Of a stretch of 64,000 nt of DNA, positions 45,391 through 59,300 are shown in pieces. The stretch is from Solanum dulcamara (taxonomy: Eukaryota; Streptophyta; Magnoliopsida; Solanales; Solanaceae), in the NCBI RefSeq assembly GCF_947179165.1, contig NC_077238.1, positions 58,552,757 through 58,616,756 of the forward strand, written 5' to 3'. Every line of letters begins with the position of its first letter. The stretch's first letter is position 1. The position numbers and the translations under genes were made by a program. The notes under the pieces were generated by a model. The model saw nothing but the letters and a program-made list of their open reading frames with translations, searched no databases and had not been told where the DNA came from.

Positions 45391-47603
45391 TGCACAATTC
45401 GAACTAGAGCCAAGCCGCAGTAAGGTAATTGAGATACGAGGGACCTTAACCTTAAGACATCTTAGCATACATCGCATAAATAAGGTAAGGAAACATATTA
45501 AAAGTAAGCAATCAACTCAAGAGAAGGGACTAAGGGAAATCAACTCCATAGAACTCCAAACCGGACTATATTTTAAGCCATCTAAAAATGCCTCTAGTCT
45601 AATCTTGTGATGGGGGATTAGGACAAGATCCAATCTCACCCTTAAAATAGAATAAATTCATGTAACAACGAGAATAAAAGTCATGTCCTCACTAGAATGA
45701 GGACTCACCAACTCCTTGAGAATCTAGGGAAACTCTAGCCATGAATAAGATGATCGATAATGTTGTACGACCCTACATTATGAGACAATATAGGCTAAAT
45801 ATGTGTAAGTACATTTGAATGTACTAAGTATGTGAGGTATGCATGAACATGTAAAGGAACATGAACAATATGTCATAAAATACATGACCAGTCATAACGA
45901 ACATGAATCGAGCTTAAAATCATTTGAAAACATATGAAACTCATGGTCAATGCATATCATAAAACGTTATCATAAACTCATATCTTAACTTCAAGTTATG
46001 TGGGATAGGACCTTTTAACAATATCTAAGACCATGCGAGCTATTATATGGAATCTAATGGAATCCTCATCAAGAAGGGGGAGGATACCTTTCCAGGGTAT
46101 ACTTCATCATGTTACTCATCTCAACTCAACTCAACTATGGTATGTGTGGATCCACTAGCTAAGCCATAAAGGGAATCCTATGTGGGAAATGTAGTTTGGG
46201 ACTTTAGGTTGCTACTAGGATTCCCTTGGGTAACTAATTGCATTACCACACTGAACCCCATCTATAAGTCCTCTCAGTGCTTATTAATATCCCATCAAAA
46301 ACTCTTTAAAACATGATCATAACATAGTAGGAAAGGATAGTAACTGCCTATCAATTCATCTGTAAAATATATTAGGAATAGCTCATTAACTTAATGATTC
46401 ATAAGAATTCATAACTTCGATGAGAATTATGTTTATCACCATCTTTAATATGATTGTGTGAGAATTAGACTTATCACACCATAATAACTTTTTTGATCAT
46501 CATCATAAAATCATAACCTCAACTTTAAATAATGAAAACTTTACTTGAAGATCATCGAACTCATAATCTATTCATGAAAATCATCTTTAACTTCATAATG
46601 TTAACTTGGAAATAGTTTCATGCATGTGCATTCATAATTCAACTTAAAATCATGTAATTCATATAAAAATATACATATAATGATCATTGATAATATCTAA
46701 AAATAGAATTGAATTAGCCCAATGCAATTCATTAAAACTTGGGTTCATAATTCAATTGAAATTGAAAGAAACTTTGAGTAAACCTTGGGAGTTCATGGGT
46801 GAAAGGAACACATGAATCAATCCCCACATACCTTGATTGAATTCACTTAAAAATTGAGAAAAAACCTTGGTGTAACCTGAAAACCCTAGCTTGAGTTTGA
46901 AGAGAAACCTTGAGAGATTTTGGAGTTTTTGCCTTAGAGAATTTTAGGAGAATGAATTTAGAATGAGGAAATTTCAAATAATTGGGTAGATATATATTTG
47001 AACTTGGCCCTAATTGTGTCTAGGTTCATTGAACTGAACTTGGGTAATAATATAAATGCCCTTCCTTAAATTTGAAATTTGACACGTTGGATCACCTTTT
47101 ATGGGTCATCGAAGGAATGATGAGTCATCAAAATGAATCATCCTATAGGCTTTGGAAAAGGCCTGATAATCAGGTATTTGAAGCTTGAGAATGAGTCGTG
47201 TTTACAACCTGTCAAAGCTATCTGTCTTGTAGGTCCTAAAAACCTGCAATTTCATAGGTCTCTAAAGTTTTGTTATGAGTCATTTTTATGACTTGTAGCA
47301 ATTTCTACGATCCATCTTGTTAAGTTGTAGACTTGATCGTGAGGGACCTCTAATACAAGGCCTCTAATCTTCGACTTATGAGGGGTTCATACAACCCATC
47401 AATAGTACGACGATTCATCCTGTTGAGTCATAGAACCTCTCTTAAGGGCAACATCCTACTTTGCTTAAGGGGTCACTCTATGAATCACCTTTACGAGCCG
47501 TAGAAAGCTCTACGAGCTGTAGAGTGACTCGTAAACATGGGGCAGTTTAAGATTTTGAGATTTTTCTCTTTGGTTCCAACTTTCTGACTTTCAAGGTCTT
47601 ACA
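45391..47603 (-). repeat. Element D 5' LTR
   Basis: 2213 bases. Minus strand: TGTAAGACCTTG at 47603 to TGTGCA at 45391. Both hairpins are well preserved: AGTACATT-TG-AATGTACT (45808-45825) and CCTACATT with AATATAGG (45772-45794). 47050-47530 carries the TACGAGTC motif block. Confidence 0.9.
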
Positions 47604-49095
47604 GATATATTAATATACCTAATTAAATATTAAGTATATTGTACTACATGAATATAATTAGATTTATGTTATTTGAAAAATATAAAAGTTGATATTTTAA
47701 TTGGCATGAAGATTAGGAACTTGATTATAGTTTTGAGTGAGTTTTTTAGTCTAGGCTAGACATATATTAATATGAGTTATTTTCAAAATTTTATTATGAT
47801 TATTAATTTGATTAAATTGCATTGATTTAGAAGCTTAACAAAATGGGAAGGCTCAAGTCCAAGAGCGATTATTTGATTATTTGAGGCAAGTGGATTTATT
47901 GACCCTTGCTAAGTATATAGCATCTCGTATTTCGTTGTTGTATGTGTTGGAGAGTAATTAGACTTGGTGATGGGTTGACTTGTTCATACTGAATAATCTT
48001 AATAATGAAAAAGGGGTAATAAAAGGCAACTTGCTGATATATTGATATGTGATGTGTTGAGAATGATTCGAAAGGTTTATTGATTCATTGTTGATGTTGT
48101 ATCACGATAGTGTTGTTCTGAATTATGTATTATTATGAAAATAGTCATCCCCTCATTATTTGTGTGAATATGCCTATTTGCATTTCTTCTGAGACAAGGT
48201 TGTCGTAAGTGTTATGTGAACTAAGGATTAATAAGAAATTAAAGAGGATGAACTATTTTGGGAGACGTTTTACACATCATGATGAATACTACGCTTCGAG
48301 GGATGTATTGTATGTCATGACAAGTTTTATTATCGAGGGTTGTGGCATGCTGCGATAGATGCATTGATAAATCCCCTATGGATCCCAGGCTGAGAGATAT
48401 CAGGTGTGTATTATTAGGCCAAACATGCATCACTATACCAGACATTGTATTTCATTGCATTGAATATCTTTTTCATTTGTGAACTTGTGAGTGCCTTGAT
48501 CTCCTGTGTTGCTGATCCGTAATTGTTGGAGTGTTGTTTTTGAGTTACGTGCTATGTAAATTGTGAACTGTTAGGTTGGAATGAATTTATGGAGGTTGTA
48601 GTTATGGAGGTTCGATTAGATTGTTAGGATTACAAATATTCTATATTGCTTGACTTTGTGTTTAGGAATTTGCTTACTGTGTTATTTGATGCTCACCCCT
48701 TACTTCTACATTTGTGTAGGTTACGAGCCCAGACCATTGTGATACTCTCTCTTCTCTTCTTGTCTGAGGCTTCTTGCGGAGACTTCTGAGGTAGCTGTTT
48801 GTCATCCCGGTGGACCTTCTTACTCCTATTTATGATTTGTTTTTCTACTTCAGAGATAATGTCATTTGAGACTTGTGTTTTTTTTCCAAATCTATTGTAA
48901 TACATTAAAGGTTGTACACGTGACAATCATGTTTTTAGGATTTAATTAAGTTGACTTTGTTATCCGTATTTTTATTTATTGTTAAACTTTTATTTTTATT
49001 TTACTTATGCATTTTATCATAATATTTGGGTTTTAGGCTGACTTGTCTTGATGGAATAAGATGATTGCCATCAAGTCAGATTTTGGATCGTGGCA
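47604..49095 (+). repeat. Probable remnant of a solo LTR of another family
   Basis: The end CATCAAGTCAG.TTTTGGATCGTGGCA at 49095 looks like a worn LTR end (GGGTCGTGACA), and the 48670-48740 part (CTCACCCCTTACTT, then GTAGGTTACGAGCCC) is the kind of sequence found in LTR tails. No PBS follows and I cannot place its start. Element D's outer edge is at 47603. No gene seen. Confidence 0.4.
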
Positions 49096-49280
49096 TCTTA
49101 TTTTATGAAAAGTTTAATTGGTCATTAATCCTTTATTAATTAATTCTTTATTTTTTCATTTTTTTTAAATTTCAGATACTAAACATGTTAGGTGTTGCTA
49201 GAATTCTAATGCTATAGCTTGAAAATTTAAGAATCAGGTTAGGACTAGTAATATCAATTCTTAAAGATCTCATTTATTCA

Positions 49281-49311
<31 letters not shown>

Positions 49312-49489
49312 ATTAACATACAATATTTATATTTAGGTTAGTGGCAAAGAACACAATATAGATCTTAGTCTTCATCCTGGACATGATAGTTCTCTTATTT
49401 TTTTCCAATAAGCAAAATTAATTTTTTTTTGTTTTTTTAAAGTATAAACCTTTCATATGTAAATAATAGGAAAGAAAAATTTGAATATT
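49096..49489. other. AT-rich spacer with CT/CTAT microsatellite
   Basis: TCTCTC then CTATCTATC repeats at 49273-49312. No gene seen apart from an exon-like stretch noted under rejected items. Confidence 0.7.
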
Positions 49490-52400
49490 TATAATGGCCC
49501 TCCAGATCATTTCCTTTATTTTCTATCTTTTCAATGTTTATAGCTTTTCTGTAAAGACCCCAAGTCATTTATGACTTGTAGGAACTAACAGTTTGGTTGT
49601 CTGGTTGTTCGTTTAGGTTTTATGTCAGTTTCTGTGTTTCAGAGCTTTTGGAGTTTGAATGGTTGACTTTGATTAAAACTCTAGGAAAACAACCTCTGAG
49701 TGGAATTCTAATGGTTCCATCATCTCCATAGTGGTCATTTTAGGCTAGTAATATGGTGACTCAAGTCCCGAGGCTTTCAGTGGTAGTTTGATCCTTTAAG
49801 CTTTGACCTAAGTTTGACTTTAGTCATCATTCTTGGTAAACATGGTCGAATTGAAATTCCTTCACTGTGGTTATCTTTAAAATATTGAATTTGGTCTTGA
49901 ATGACCTATTGTGCGATTCTAGAGGCTTCCAGTCTCATTCCAATATTGATTGTGGATTTTGACTTAAAATGGTGCTTAGGTGTGGGACCTACTTTTTTAT
50001 TGAGATGACATCAGATGGAAATATTGACTGCATCATTGAGTCTGAAATATCAAATTAGGTAGGGTAGCATATTTCATTTGCTCGCATAGGGTTCCAAATA
50101 GTGAGCACCCGTAGGAGTTTTCCAAGTTTGGCCAAACCAGCTAATGTGCATCAGCTAGTACAACCAACTTTTTCTCTTCACATTCGTGTAGACTAAGCCA
50201 CATTCCTGGAGGCCAATGATGTTGGTCTCTGTGTTCGTGAGCTAGGTGCTGCATTCGCAGAGACCAAGCTCTATTTGCATTGTATTTGCAGAATGAGCAC
50301 CGTATTAGTGGAGTATTGAGTCCTTGACCCTCCGTGTTCGCATGGAGCCTTCCACGTTCCCAGAGAAGTGTCAGAGTTGACTTGAGTCTTTTTACCACTC
50401 CGTTTGCGGCCTTGGGTCTGTGTTCGCGAAGGTCTTTGGTCTGGTCTTTTAATTTAGACCAAACCCTCTTTTCAGGTTGTTCTTTACACTTCAAAATGTG
50501 ATAACTAGAGGTAGTTGACTCTATTTTGGGTAATTCAAAGTTCAACATGTTTAGAAAGTTCGTGGCTACATATTGGAGTACTCGGAGATTGTTGAAGGAC
50601 CTTCATTTGAGGTATTTTTTGAGCTTTAGTTGCTGCTAGCTCTTTTTTCTATTATTTAATCGTGGTTTGTTGCTTGTTGTAATTCTGGCCTGTTCTGAAC
50701 CCCGAATTGTGTTTTGCTTTGGAAAATAAATTTAGGATGTAAAATAAACCTTTTCAAGGAGTCTAGTTTGGGATTCTCAATGCGGGTCCCACCATTCCGT
50801 TTTAGATTCAATTTTGGGTCTGTCTCCTATTAATGCTATTTTAATGTCAAAACTTCTTTAATGATGAGGTGATTGATATTTTGCTAAAATGGTGGCAATT
50901 AAAGGTGATTTGGAGGTGGAAAGCTTTAAATTCGTGTACTTGAGAGCGGTCGTGATCGGCTTCGATCTAGGCTACGATCTATTTGTTCTTAGATTGTGCT
51001 TTATAAGATAATATTTAGTATATATTCCATATGTGTTAGGAGTGTATGTGATGGATTTAGGACTCTCTTTCTTATCCTTATTTATTGACTCCCGTATTAA
51101 CTTTGGGCTAGTTTAGTATTGGGAAAGCATTAGTTTTGGTTGGTAATTCCTTTCTTATGCCTTAGTCTAGTATTTTTAAATTTCTTTAGAGATGTTGATC
51201 AATTCTTTATAGTAGTCGGTGTGATTAGTACCGTAGAGCGGGTACTGGTTGATTCCTAGTTTTAAAAGTGGTTTGTTGTGAGAACTTCATTGGTTTGGTG
51301 CCCTTCGCTAGTGCAGGCACCATTAGGTTGTGTTGGGATTATTTGTGAGTGTTTGCCCTATTTATGCCTATAATTATGATGAAATCTTTGTCTTCTTATT
51401 AGACCTTGGATCATTCGATGCTTATTATCACTGTAGAATAGAGTAAGGGGTACTTTAGTCCTTTGAATGTTATCTTTAGATAGATGTGAAGGCTCTTATG
51501 TCACTCCTTTGATTGTTGACTCTTTACACTTCCTTTCATGTCCTGAGAAGAGTTGTACTTATTATACAATTATTGTTGAGATGGTTGGAGTATTTTGTGT
51601 CCAAGGTCTTGATTGAGGACTAGATGGATCCCAAGTTAGTTTCTGTTCTCTAGGAGTGAGGTGCTTACTATTTTGTACTGTATGTTCTTTGAATATGTTG
51701 TTTGGATGGCGATGATGGAATGTATTGTATTGATTTTTCATTCTCATGAGTTTTGTTTTATTATTTTGGTGCATGCATTGGTTTTTACCATCATTTTTCG
51801 AGGAAGCAGGGTTGTTTCCCTTTTTACTACTAAACTTATCATTTAACGGGCGTCGTACCACCTAGATTATTTTGAGATTTATGAAGCGTCGAGGACTTAC
51901 TCTTTTTCTACTTGAAACATAAGAGGCATCTGGGATATACTCATTTTTTACTTGACCGATTAGGGATTTTCTAACCTTTTCAATGATTTTCTGGCACTAT
52001 GTGTATATATATCCGATCACCTATGACAGAGGGGATCTTAGAGGATCGAGGATATAAGACCTAGATCGGAACCAAACAAGTATATACGAATGTTTTCAAG
52101 TCCCCTATGGATTCTTCTCTACCCATGATCTACAGAACGAGAGAAGGAAGGCACATGGTTCCTACGTCGCTGGCCGGGGCTGAGGGGTTGGTGTATATAC
52201 CTTGGCATAAGATACTATGGCACTAATGGTACAATTGATTTTATTTCATAACCCTATTCATATGCATTTCCTATCACCAACATAATTGGTCATTGTATGT
52301 ACCTATTGGTCTTATAGGGGCCGTACGGGATTAGTTTGTGATTTTGTACCTTTTGGGCATATAGGGGCTTGGTGAGGTTATTATTTGACTATTTTCTTAC

Positions 52401-53222
52401 TTGTAGCAGTACAAAGGTTGGTCTATTTTTCTAGAGGTAGGTACTGCCCTTGTTCCCTTCTATTTGACTCTTTTTGTGCAGGGTTATTTCTATTGGCCTT
52501 TTTGGCTTTTATGTGATATTTGTGAAAATTTCTATTAGAATTCTTTCGGGTAGTTGTCTTTATTCATAGATTGTTTTGTGAGTAGGTTTTTGGGCTAGCG
52601 CCTCTAGGTATATTCCTTGATTTATTTATATGTATCCTTTACTCCCTTCTATTTATTTTGGTTTGTTTCTTATTATGAGCTCCTTGGTTCTATCTTAGTT
52701 GCTTGTGATATATGCTCCTTTCTCACCTGTTATTTATGCTTATATTATCTTTGGGGCTCAATCGACCTATGTCTACTAGGTACCATTTGTTTGCTACTCA
52801 TACTATACTTCTGCACCCTGGAGATCATAGTATGAGTTTTCGTAGTTGATTATCCCTTATGCATAGCTGCTTTTGGATTTGAAGATTTAGGGTGAGCTCA
52901 ACGTTTAGAGTAGCCATTGTCCCTCTATTTTAGCTAGATCTAGTCTTTATTTTATTTTTGAAGACAATTGTGCATTATATTTTCATTTACTCCTATTTGA
53001 TTAGTTGCTCAACTACCGACTAATAACAGGTCTTGGGTGTATTTTATGTATTTAGTTGATTCTCTTCATTTTATTTGTTTTTAAATTATTGTTCTATCTT
53101 CCGCTTTCTTCTTCACTTATGTGTGATGGCTCATTGTATTTGGATCTAGGTTGTGGGTTTGGTTTACCTACTGATGGGATTATAGTTTGTGCCATCATTA
53201 CTTGATAAATTGGGTCATGCCA
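49490..53222 (+). repeat. Element G 5' LTR, chimeric
   Basis: Starts TATAATGGCCC (worn TGTAATGACCC). 49490-51857 matches 56358-58711. From 51858 on it has no visible match to the other copy, yet it ends with a proper LTR end (GGGTCATGCCA) and a PBS. 50180-50440 carries repeats of TTCGC/GCGAA-like motifs (GTGTTCGCGAAGG). The open frames inside, e.g. 50141-50548 and 52617-52835, have no family match. Confidence 0.78.
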
Positions 53223-54420
53223 GATTGGTATCAGAACTCTAGGTTCAGGTATTGTTGGTATGAGAGCAAGTGCCTATTAAAGTCCTACAAACTAGTACAG
53301 AGATGTCCATATCTTATCTTCGGGAGGCTATAGGGTATTCTTTGGAAATTCTATTCTTGACTCCTTATTGTTTGCCTTTGCTTCAATTCACATCTAAAAT
53401 GCTTCTTTAGACCCACTCTCTGTCATATGGGTGACACATACTTTACGATGGACACATATGGGACACCTACTCATAACATTAACACTTCGATGCCTAGTCA
53501 GGTCACCAATGATGTACAACTGCAGCTAGGGGATCTAGAGGCAATCTAGGCTTCGACATAGTTAAGGGTCACTATGACTCCTTAAGATTATGTATTGGAT
53601 ATTTCGAGTCTATTTGAGGATACACCACTAACAGGTATAGTTTTGGGTGTATCGATTTATTCTCAGCCTAAAGTTAGAATTATGGATTTTCAGTTGGGTT
53701 CTTCATTGGTTTTCAAGTATGTGATTAGGTTTCTTGAGCAGGCCGGACATACTTCCACATTGTTTCCTACAGAGCCGGACATGATCGAGCGATTTATTAG
53801 AGGATTGACCATGCCACTCTATCTAGCATAAGAGCACTTAATAGCAGTTGGATCTATTTTTTCCCATGTAGTTAGACATGCGAGGGTCGTGGAGCATGTA
53901 TCTGTTAAGACTTGTAGAGGTAGCAGTAAGAGGCCCCACTATTAGTATAGTGGTGATAGCATCTCACCCTGAGGTAGGTATCATCTTAGTGAGGGTCAGC
54001 CTCACTCTTGACCTACCAGACCCATAGCAGGAGCACCTCAAGTTCCAAGCAGTTATATGGCATGTTATGGTACCCACCATGGAAAATATTCATGATTGAA
54101 ATCTTAGGGTTTGCCATTTTGAGATTAAAATTTTGAGGCTCAGCAGGATCAGGCCTCTAAGGTACCGGTACAGTCAGCTAGAGGCAGTCCCAGAGTGTTA
54201 GAGGTGGTATTCAATTTTGCTAAGGTAGCTAGGATAGCTCATCGCATCTTTCACACCAAAATTTAGCCTATATGGATTGTCTTTCTTGTAGGGGGATTGG
54301 TCACCAATCTAGAGCGTGTACCCAGTGTGGGACTATTGCTCATTTATCTTAGTTTGGACAACCTTTGGGGTTTGTGGTACCTTCAGTCAGAGGTGGTTCC
54401 CTGTATTATATGTTGCAGTG
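53223..54420 (+). pseudogene. Element G PBS, leader and gag remnant
   Basis: PBS at 53225-53237. Frame 53595-53831 includes YVIRFLEQAGHTSTLFPTEP and MIERFIRGL, a Gag core resembling the SEYALRFSELARHAP...RVRRFVEGL pattern of the family. At about 54272-54315, in another frame, an intact zinc knuckle is readable: CLSCRGIGHQSRAC, followed by CTQCGTIAH. The order is right for gag; stops break it in several places. Confidence 0.78.
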
Positions 54421-56357
54421 CAAATGTTTAGTTCGTGGCTAGACATGGTGAATTTCATGCTTCTAAAGGCAGGCCGAGGGCTGAGGTTCCATGTATTGCT
54501 AGTATGAATATGATCTTATATTTATTTTTATCCCCTTGAATGCTTATGTTGCGTGGATTTGGGTTTTCATACCTGTACCTTCTTATGTTCCTTGCCGACT
54601 AGTTGCTATTTGTTGTGAAATCCTTAATTGACATTATGTGTTTGTGTATACCCCGCAAATGATTTCTTTTAGTAGTGGATCATTTTGGCATTGTTTTTTT
54701 ATTTGGAAAAGTGGTTTAGTAGCTCTTTTATCATTGTACAAATCTATCTTTAATTTTATTAGTATTTGTTTTGTACTTTTCTCGTTTGCTTGGCTTAGAT
54801 GGATATCTTTATTTCTTAGCTTGTTTTGTTAGTAGGTGAGAGGCTGGTTGTTGAGATAGTGCATCAAATAAAGGTGCATCCTATTTATGGTTTCTGGTAG
54901 ATCTCGCTTGTAGATTCTTACCCTTTTCTTAGTCTAATCTTCAGTTACAGGATGCAAAGTTGAGGTTTACTCTTTTGGCCTACCTGGTTGGTCCCTTTTA
55001 TGTCAATCCTAGTGTTAGGGTGTAGTAAGAGTTGTGACAAAGGTAGTATAGCCTTCCATACTGTTGTGGTAGCTGGGGTTGTCGTTTCTCTCCTTTACCT
55101 TAGTTCTATTCTTTGCTCCTGTATGGTGTGGTGTGGTTTCATCGCTCAGTTTATTTATTCTATCTCTTCAGGATGGACTTGGTGGTTGCTATAACTCGCT
55201 CGATCGGTCTTTTTAAATCGTCTCTTATTATGGTTTTAGTGCTTGTCTCTGGGAAGTTTGAATTTTGGAGGCGTGATTCATTGGTGTACCTTGTTGCTGT
55301 GTTGGTAGGTTCTCTATGGTTTTAATGTTCGGTCTCGAGGTGTTAATTTTCATTTAAAGTCATGTCGATGTTATTAATTGATATCTCATATTTAGACTTA
55401 GCTGGAGGACGGAAAGTTTCTTAGAAGGTTCATCTATAGAATAGGGTCAAGTGATTCATGGAATCTATGACTTGGTTCTTTCTCAGGCTGCAGTGTCTAA
55501 TTTTGCCATATCGGTAGCTTGCGATGTTTGTTGATGGGAGTTGGTGCCCCTGAACCATTACCCATCTGTTGTCTATGTTTGTGTGCTGCCTGCTAGCTTG
55601 GTTTTCCCTTAGGCTAGGTGGTTAGATCAGGTTGTGCTCCTAGAGTGGTGTTTTTATAAAAGTTCCCTTATTAGAACAAGGTCACTATAGCTGGGCAAAG
55701 TGCAACCTTATCATGCGTGAGAAAATCGTCCTTTGCCGTGGAGTGTTCAAATTTAGAAGATTGTGTTTCAGCTTGGATGGATGTTCTAGGAGTTAGAGTT
55801 GGATCTTTTGGCTTTGCCTCAGGTTGTTTTCCTTTTTTTGGCAGTTGTTGTTCCCCAATGTTCAGATGGAGCATGTGACTATTTTAAGATTTTTGTAGCG
55901 TGGCTCTATAAGAATGCTTCAGATGGTCTTGGAGATGTTTAGGATAGCTATGGACGGGAAGAATGCTCCTGGTAAGTAGAAAATGATGGATTTGGAGCAT
56001 AAGGCGGGTGTTTTGATTTTGGGAGTTGAGTTGCAACTATCGCTGTGGTATGGTTGCTCTTTTTAATGGTTTCAGTGTGGTATTGGTCATACCATATGAA
56101 TCTGTTGTTTTTGGTCAAGTTTGGGTTATTTGAGCGAAAGTTGGCGCCTAAAAAGGATTTGGAAGAGTTATTGGAGCTTTGAATTGAAATTGGGAAATTT
56201 TTCTCTTAGCCTATGATCTATGTTGATATTGCTCAATTGAAGAGGGTGTCCGAGGGTCTAACAGAGCTTGTGGGCCCGGCACACTCATCTTTTTATGCTT
56301 TCAAGCTCTTTCAGTCCATTGACTCTCAGGGACGAAATTCTTTTTAGTAGTCGATGT
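54421..56357 (+). other. Element G interior, unreadable, ending in a worn polypurine tract
   Basis: About 1.9 kb without any pol motif I can support. T-rich + strand gives hydrophobic open frames (54638-54832, 54988-55325) that are composition effects. GGGACGAAATTCTTTTTAGT (56330-56349), just before the LTR, has the form of the PPT leader of this family. Confidence 0.6.
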
Positions 56358-59300
56358 TGTAATGACCCTCCTGGTCATTTTCTCAAGTTTTGATCTTTTT
56401 AATATTTAGAGATTTTTTGTAGTAGTCCCAAGTCATTTATGACTTGCTGATACTAACTGTTAGCTCGCCTGGTCGTTCCTTTGGGTATTATGTTCGTTTT
56501 TATGTTTCAGAGCTTTTGGAGTTTAAATTATTGTCTTTGGTCAAAACTCCAGGAAAATAGCCTTATAATGGAATTTTGATGATTTCATCAGCTCTGGAAT
56601 AGCCATTTTAGAATAGTAACATGGCCAACCCAAGTCCTGAGAGTTTCATAGCGAGTTTGAACATTAGATATTTTACCTGTAAGGTTTAGCCTATATTTGA
56701 CTTTGGCAACATTCTTTTAAATATGCTCGGATTGAAATTATGTCAGTGCAATTAGCTTTGAAATATCGAGTTTGGTTTAGAATAACCTTTCGTGCAGTTC
56801 TCGAGGCTTTCAGGCTCATTCTGACTTAAAATGGTATTTGGGTGTGGGACCCACTTTTTTGTTGAGATGAAATCAGATGGAAATTTTAACTACACCATTG
56901 AGTGTGGAACATCAAATTTAGTGGGGTAGCATAGTTTATTTGCCTGCACGGAGTTCTAAACAAATTCTGTGTACCGCGTCAAAGTTATGCAATTTGGGCC
57001 AAACCTAATAATGTGCATTAGCTGGTGCAACCAACCTTTTCTCTTTGCATTCGCATGAACTAGGCCGAAAATATTTGTCTCCGCATTCGCAAGCTAGGTG
57101 GCTTGTTTGCGAAGACTAGGCTTCCTATGCAGCGCATTCGAGAGATGGGCTCTGGACCCTCCGCGTTCACGTAGAGACTTTCGTGTTCACGGAGAAGAGC
57201 CAAAGTTGACCTAGTTGTTTTGACCACCACATTTGCTGCCTTGGGTCCACGTTCGCAGAGGTCTTTGGTCTGGTCTTTTAATTTAGACCAAACCCATTTT
57301 CAGCTTGTTCTCTCAACTTCAAAATGTGATAACTAGAGGTAGAAGACTCCATTTAGGGTGATTGAAAGTCCAGCATGTTCAAAATGTTTGTGGCTACGTA
57401 TTACAGTGAGAAAGAAGAGATCTAAAGGTTGGACTCGAGGATTGTTGGGGGACCTTCGTTTGAGGTATATTTTGAGCTTTAGCTACTGCCAACTCTCTTT
57501 TCTATTCTTTAATTATGGAGTTGTTGCATGTTGTAATTTTGGCCTCTTTCGAGCCCCGAATTGTGTTCCATTTTGGGACATAGGTTTGAAGAGGTAAAAT
57601 AAATCTTTTCATGGATTCAATTTAGGATTTCCAATGTGGATCCCACAATCTAGTTTTAGACCCAAATTTGGTTCCGGTTCCGATTGATGCAATTTTTGGG
57701 TCAAAACATGTATAATGATGAGGTGATTGATACTTTTCTAGCATGGTGGAAATTTGAGGTGATTCACAGGTTGAAATCTTCTTATTCATAGACTTGGGAG
57801 CGTGCGTGATCAGCTTCGAGGTAGGCTACGGTCTACTTGTTCTTAGATTGTGCTTCATAAGATAATATTGAGCATATATTGCATGTGTGTTAGGAGTGTA
57901 TGTGATGGGTTTAGGACTCTCTTTCTTATCCTTATTTATTGACTCCCGTATGAGCTTTGGGCTACTTTAGTATTGGGAAATCCTTAGTTTTGGTTGGTTA
58001 TTCCTTTCTTATGCCTTAGTCTAGTATTGTTAAATTCCTTTGGATCTGTTGATGGATGCTTTATAGTAGTCGATATGATTAGTATCGTAGAGTGGCTGTT
58101 GGTTGATCCTTAGTTTTTATTGTGGCTTCTTATGAGAACTTCATTGGTATGGTGTCGTTCGCTAATGCGGAGACCGTGAGGTTGTGTTAGGATTTGTGAG
58201 GGTTTTTCCCTATTTAGGCCTATAATTTTGATGAAATCTTTATCTTATTATTAGACCTTGGATCATTCGATGGTTATTATCACCGTAGAATGGAATTAAG
58301 GGTAATTTGGTCCTTTGAATGTTATCTTTAGGTAGATGTGGAGGTTCTTAAGTCACTCCTTTAATTATTCACACTTTACACTTCCTTTCATGGCCTGAAA
58401 AGAGATGTACTTATTATACTATTATTGTTGAGATGGTTGGAGTATTTTGGGCCCGAGGTCTTGATCAAGAACTAGCTGAATCCCAAGTTAGTTTATGTTC
58501 ACTAGAAGTGTTGTGCTTGCTCTTTCATATTATATATGCTTTGGATTTATTTTTTTCATGCTGGTGATAAAATGCATTGCATTGGTTTCTTATTATGACA
58601 AGTTTTATGGTACGGTCCCAGTGCATGCATTGATTTTTACCATCATTTTTTGAGGAAAAAAGGTTGTTGCACATTTTACTACTAAACTTATCATTTAACG
58701 GGAGTCGTACCTGCTGTCTAGGTAGACCGAGCCTACTGGCCGAGTAGACCATGCCTATGGGATGAGTAAGTTATACCTATGGGGTAACATATATGTATTG
58801 TACCACGGAGCTTCAGATTTGTAGTGATTCATTACACATTTTACATTCAGACAATTTAGATCATATCATCATTGGGGTCCAGCTAAGGGGATCAGTATGG
58901 GTATTTAACGACTATTTGCATCTTCTAGGACTTAAGGCAATTGTATATTGTTTGTATCTGCTGAGCTTATGGGTCCAGGTAAGGTTATTATTTGCTATGT
59001 GTTATTGGGGGTATCTTATTGCAAGAAGATAAGTTATTGTACTTGTATTTTACTCCTAATCTTTTTGTTAAGTCCTTACACTTCAGTTTCAACTTTAAAT
59101 TTTCCTTACATGCTCGGTACATTATTTAGTAATGATGCCCTTACCTAGGTGCATTGTATTCATGCCTGCAGGTTTTGAGCGACGATCAGACAGACTTGTG
59201 GAGTAGTATAACCAAGATTCATCAGGTTGGTTGACTTCTTTCCTTTCAGGGGTTGATAGAGTCTCAGTGGTTTGTCTTTTGCTATATAGTTTTTGGTTAG

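Larger units (their letters stand above)
30402..47603 (-). mobile_element. Element D: Ty3/gypsy LTR retrotransposon, minus strand
   Basis: Order on the minus strand: 5' LTR (47603-45391), PBS, gag, protease, RT, RNase H, integrase, PPT (40392-40376), 3' LTR (40375-39563 and 31588-30402, split by element E and truncated at its outer end). The 5' LTR shares the TACGAGTC motif block with element A. All genes are broken. The outer target duplication cannot be found because the left end is lost. Confidence 0.9.
49490..58711 (+). mobile_element. Element G: decayed Ty3/gypsy element
   Basis: 5' LTR, PBS (TTGGTATCAGAAC at 53225-53237), a 3.1-kb interior with gag remains only, a worn PPT, and a 3' LTR that matches its 5' LTR for the first 2.35 kb. 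The interior is too short for gag-pol and has no readable RT or integrase. Confidence 0.7.

Noticed and set aside
49175..49246. Exon-like stretch: a pyrimidine run and AG before, CAG-GTTAGG after
   Set aside because: All three frames contain stops and no further exons are visible nearby. It might be a captured gene fragment, but there is not enough to call it.
50141..50548. 135-codon open frame on the minus strand, tempting as a host gene
   Set aside because: It lies wholly inside the G 5' LTR, has no recognisable domain, and the matching place in the other LTR (near 57000-57300) does not keep it open.
51562..51861. Minus-strand frame sharing wording with 58525-58752
   Set aside because: Both lie in matching parts of the G/H LTRs; the shared residues are a by-product of DNA similarity.
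52617..52835. Hydrophobic frame resembling a membrane protein (also 54638-54832 and 54988-55325)
   Set aside because: T-rich composition on the + strand gives Phe, Leu and Tyr-rich frames; no start context, partner gene or conserved pattern.
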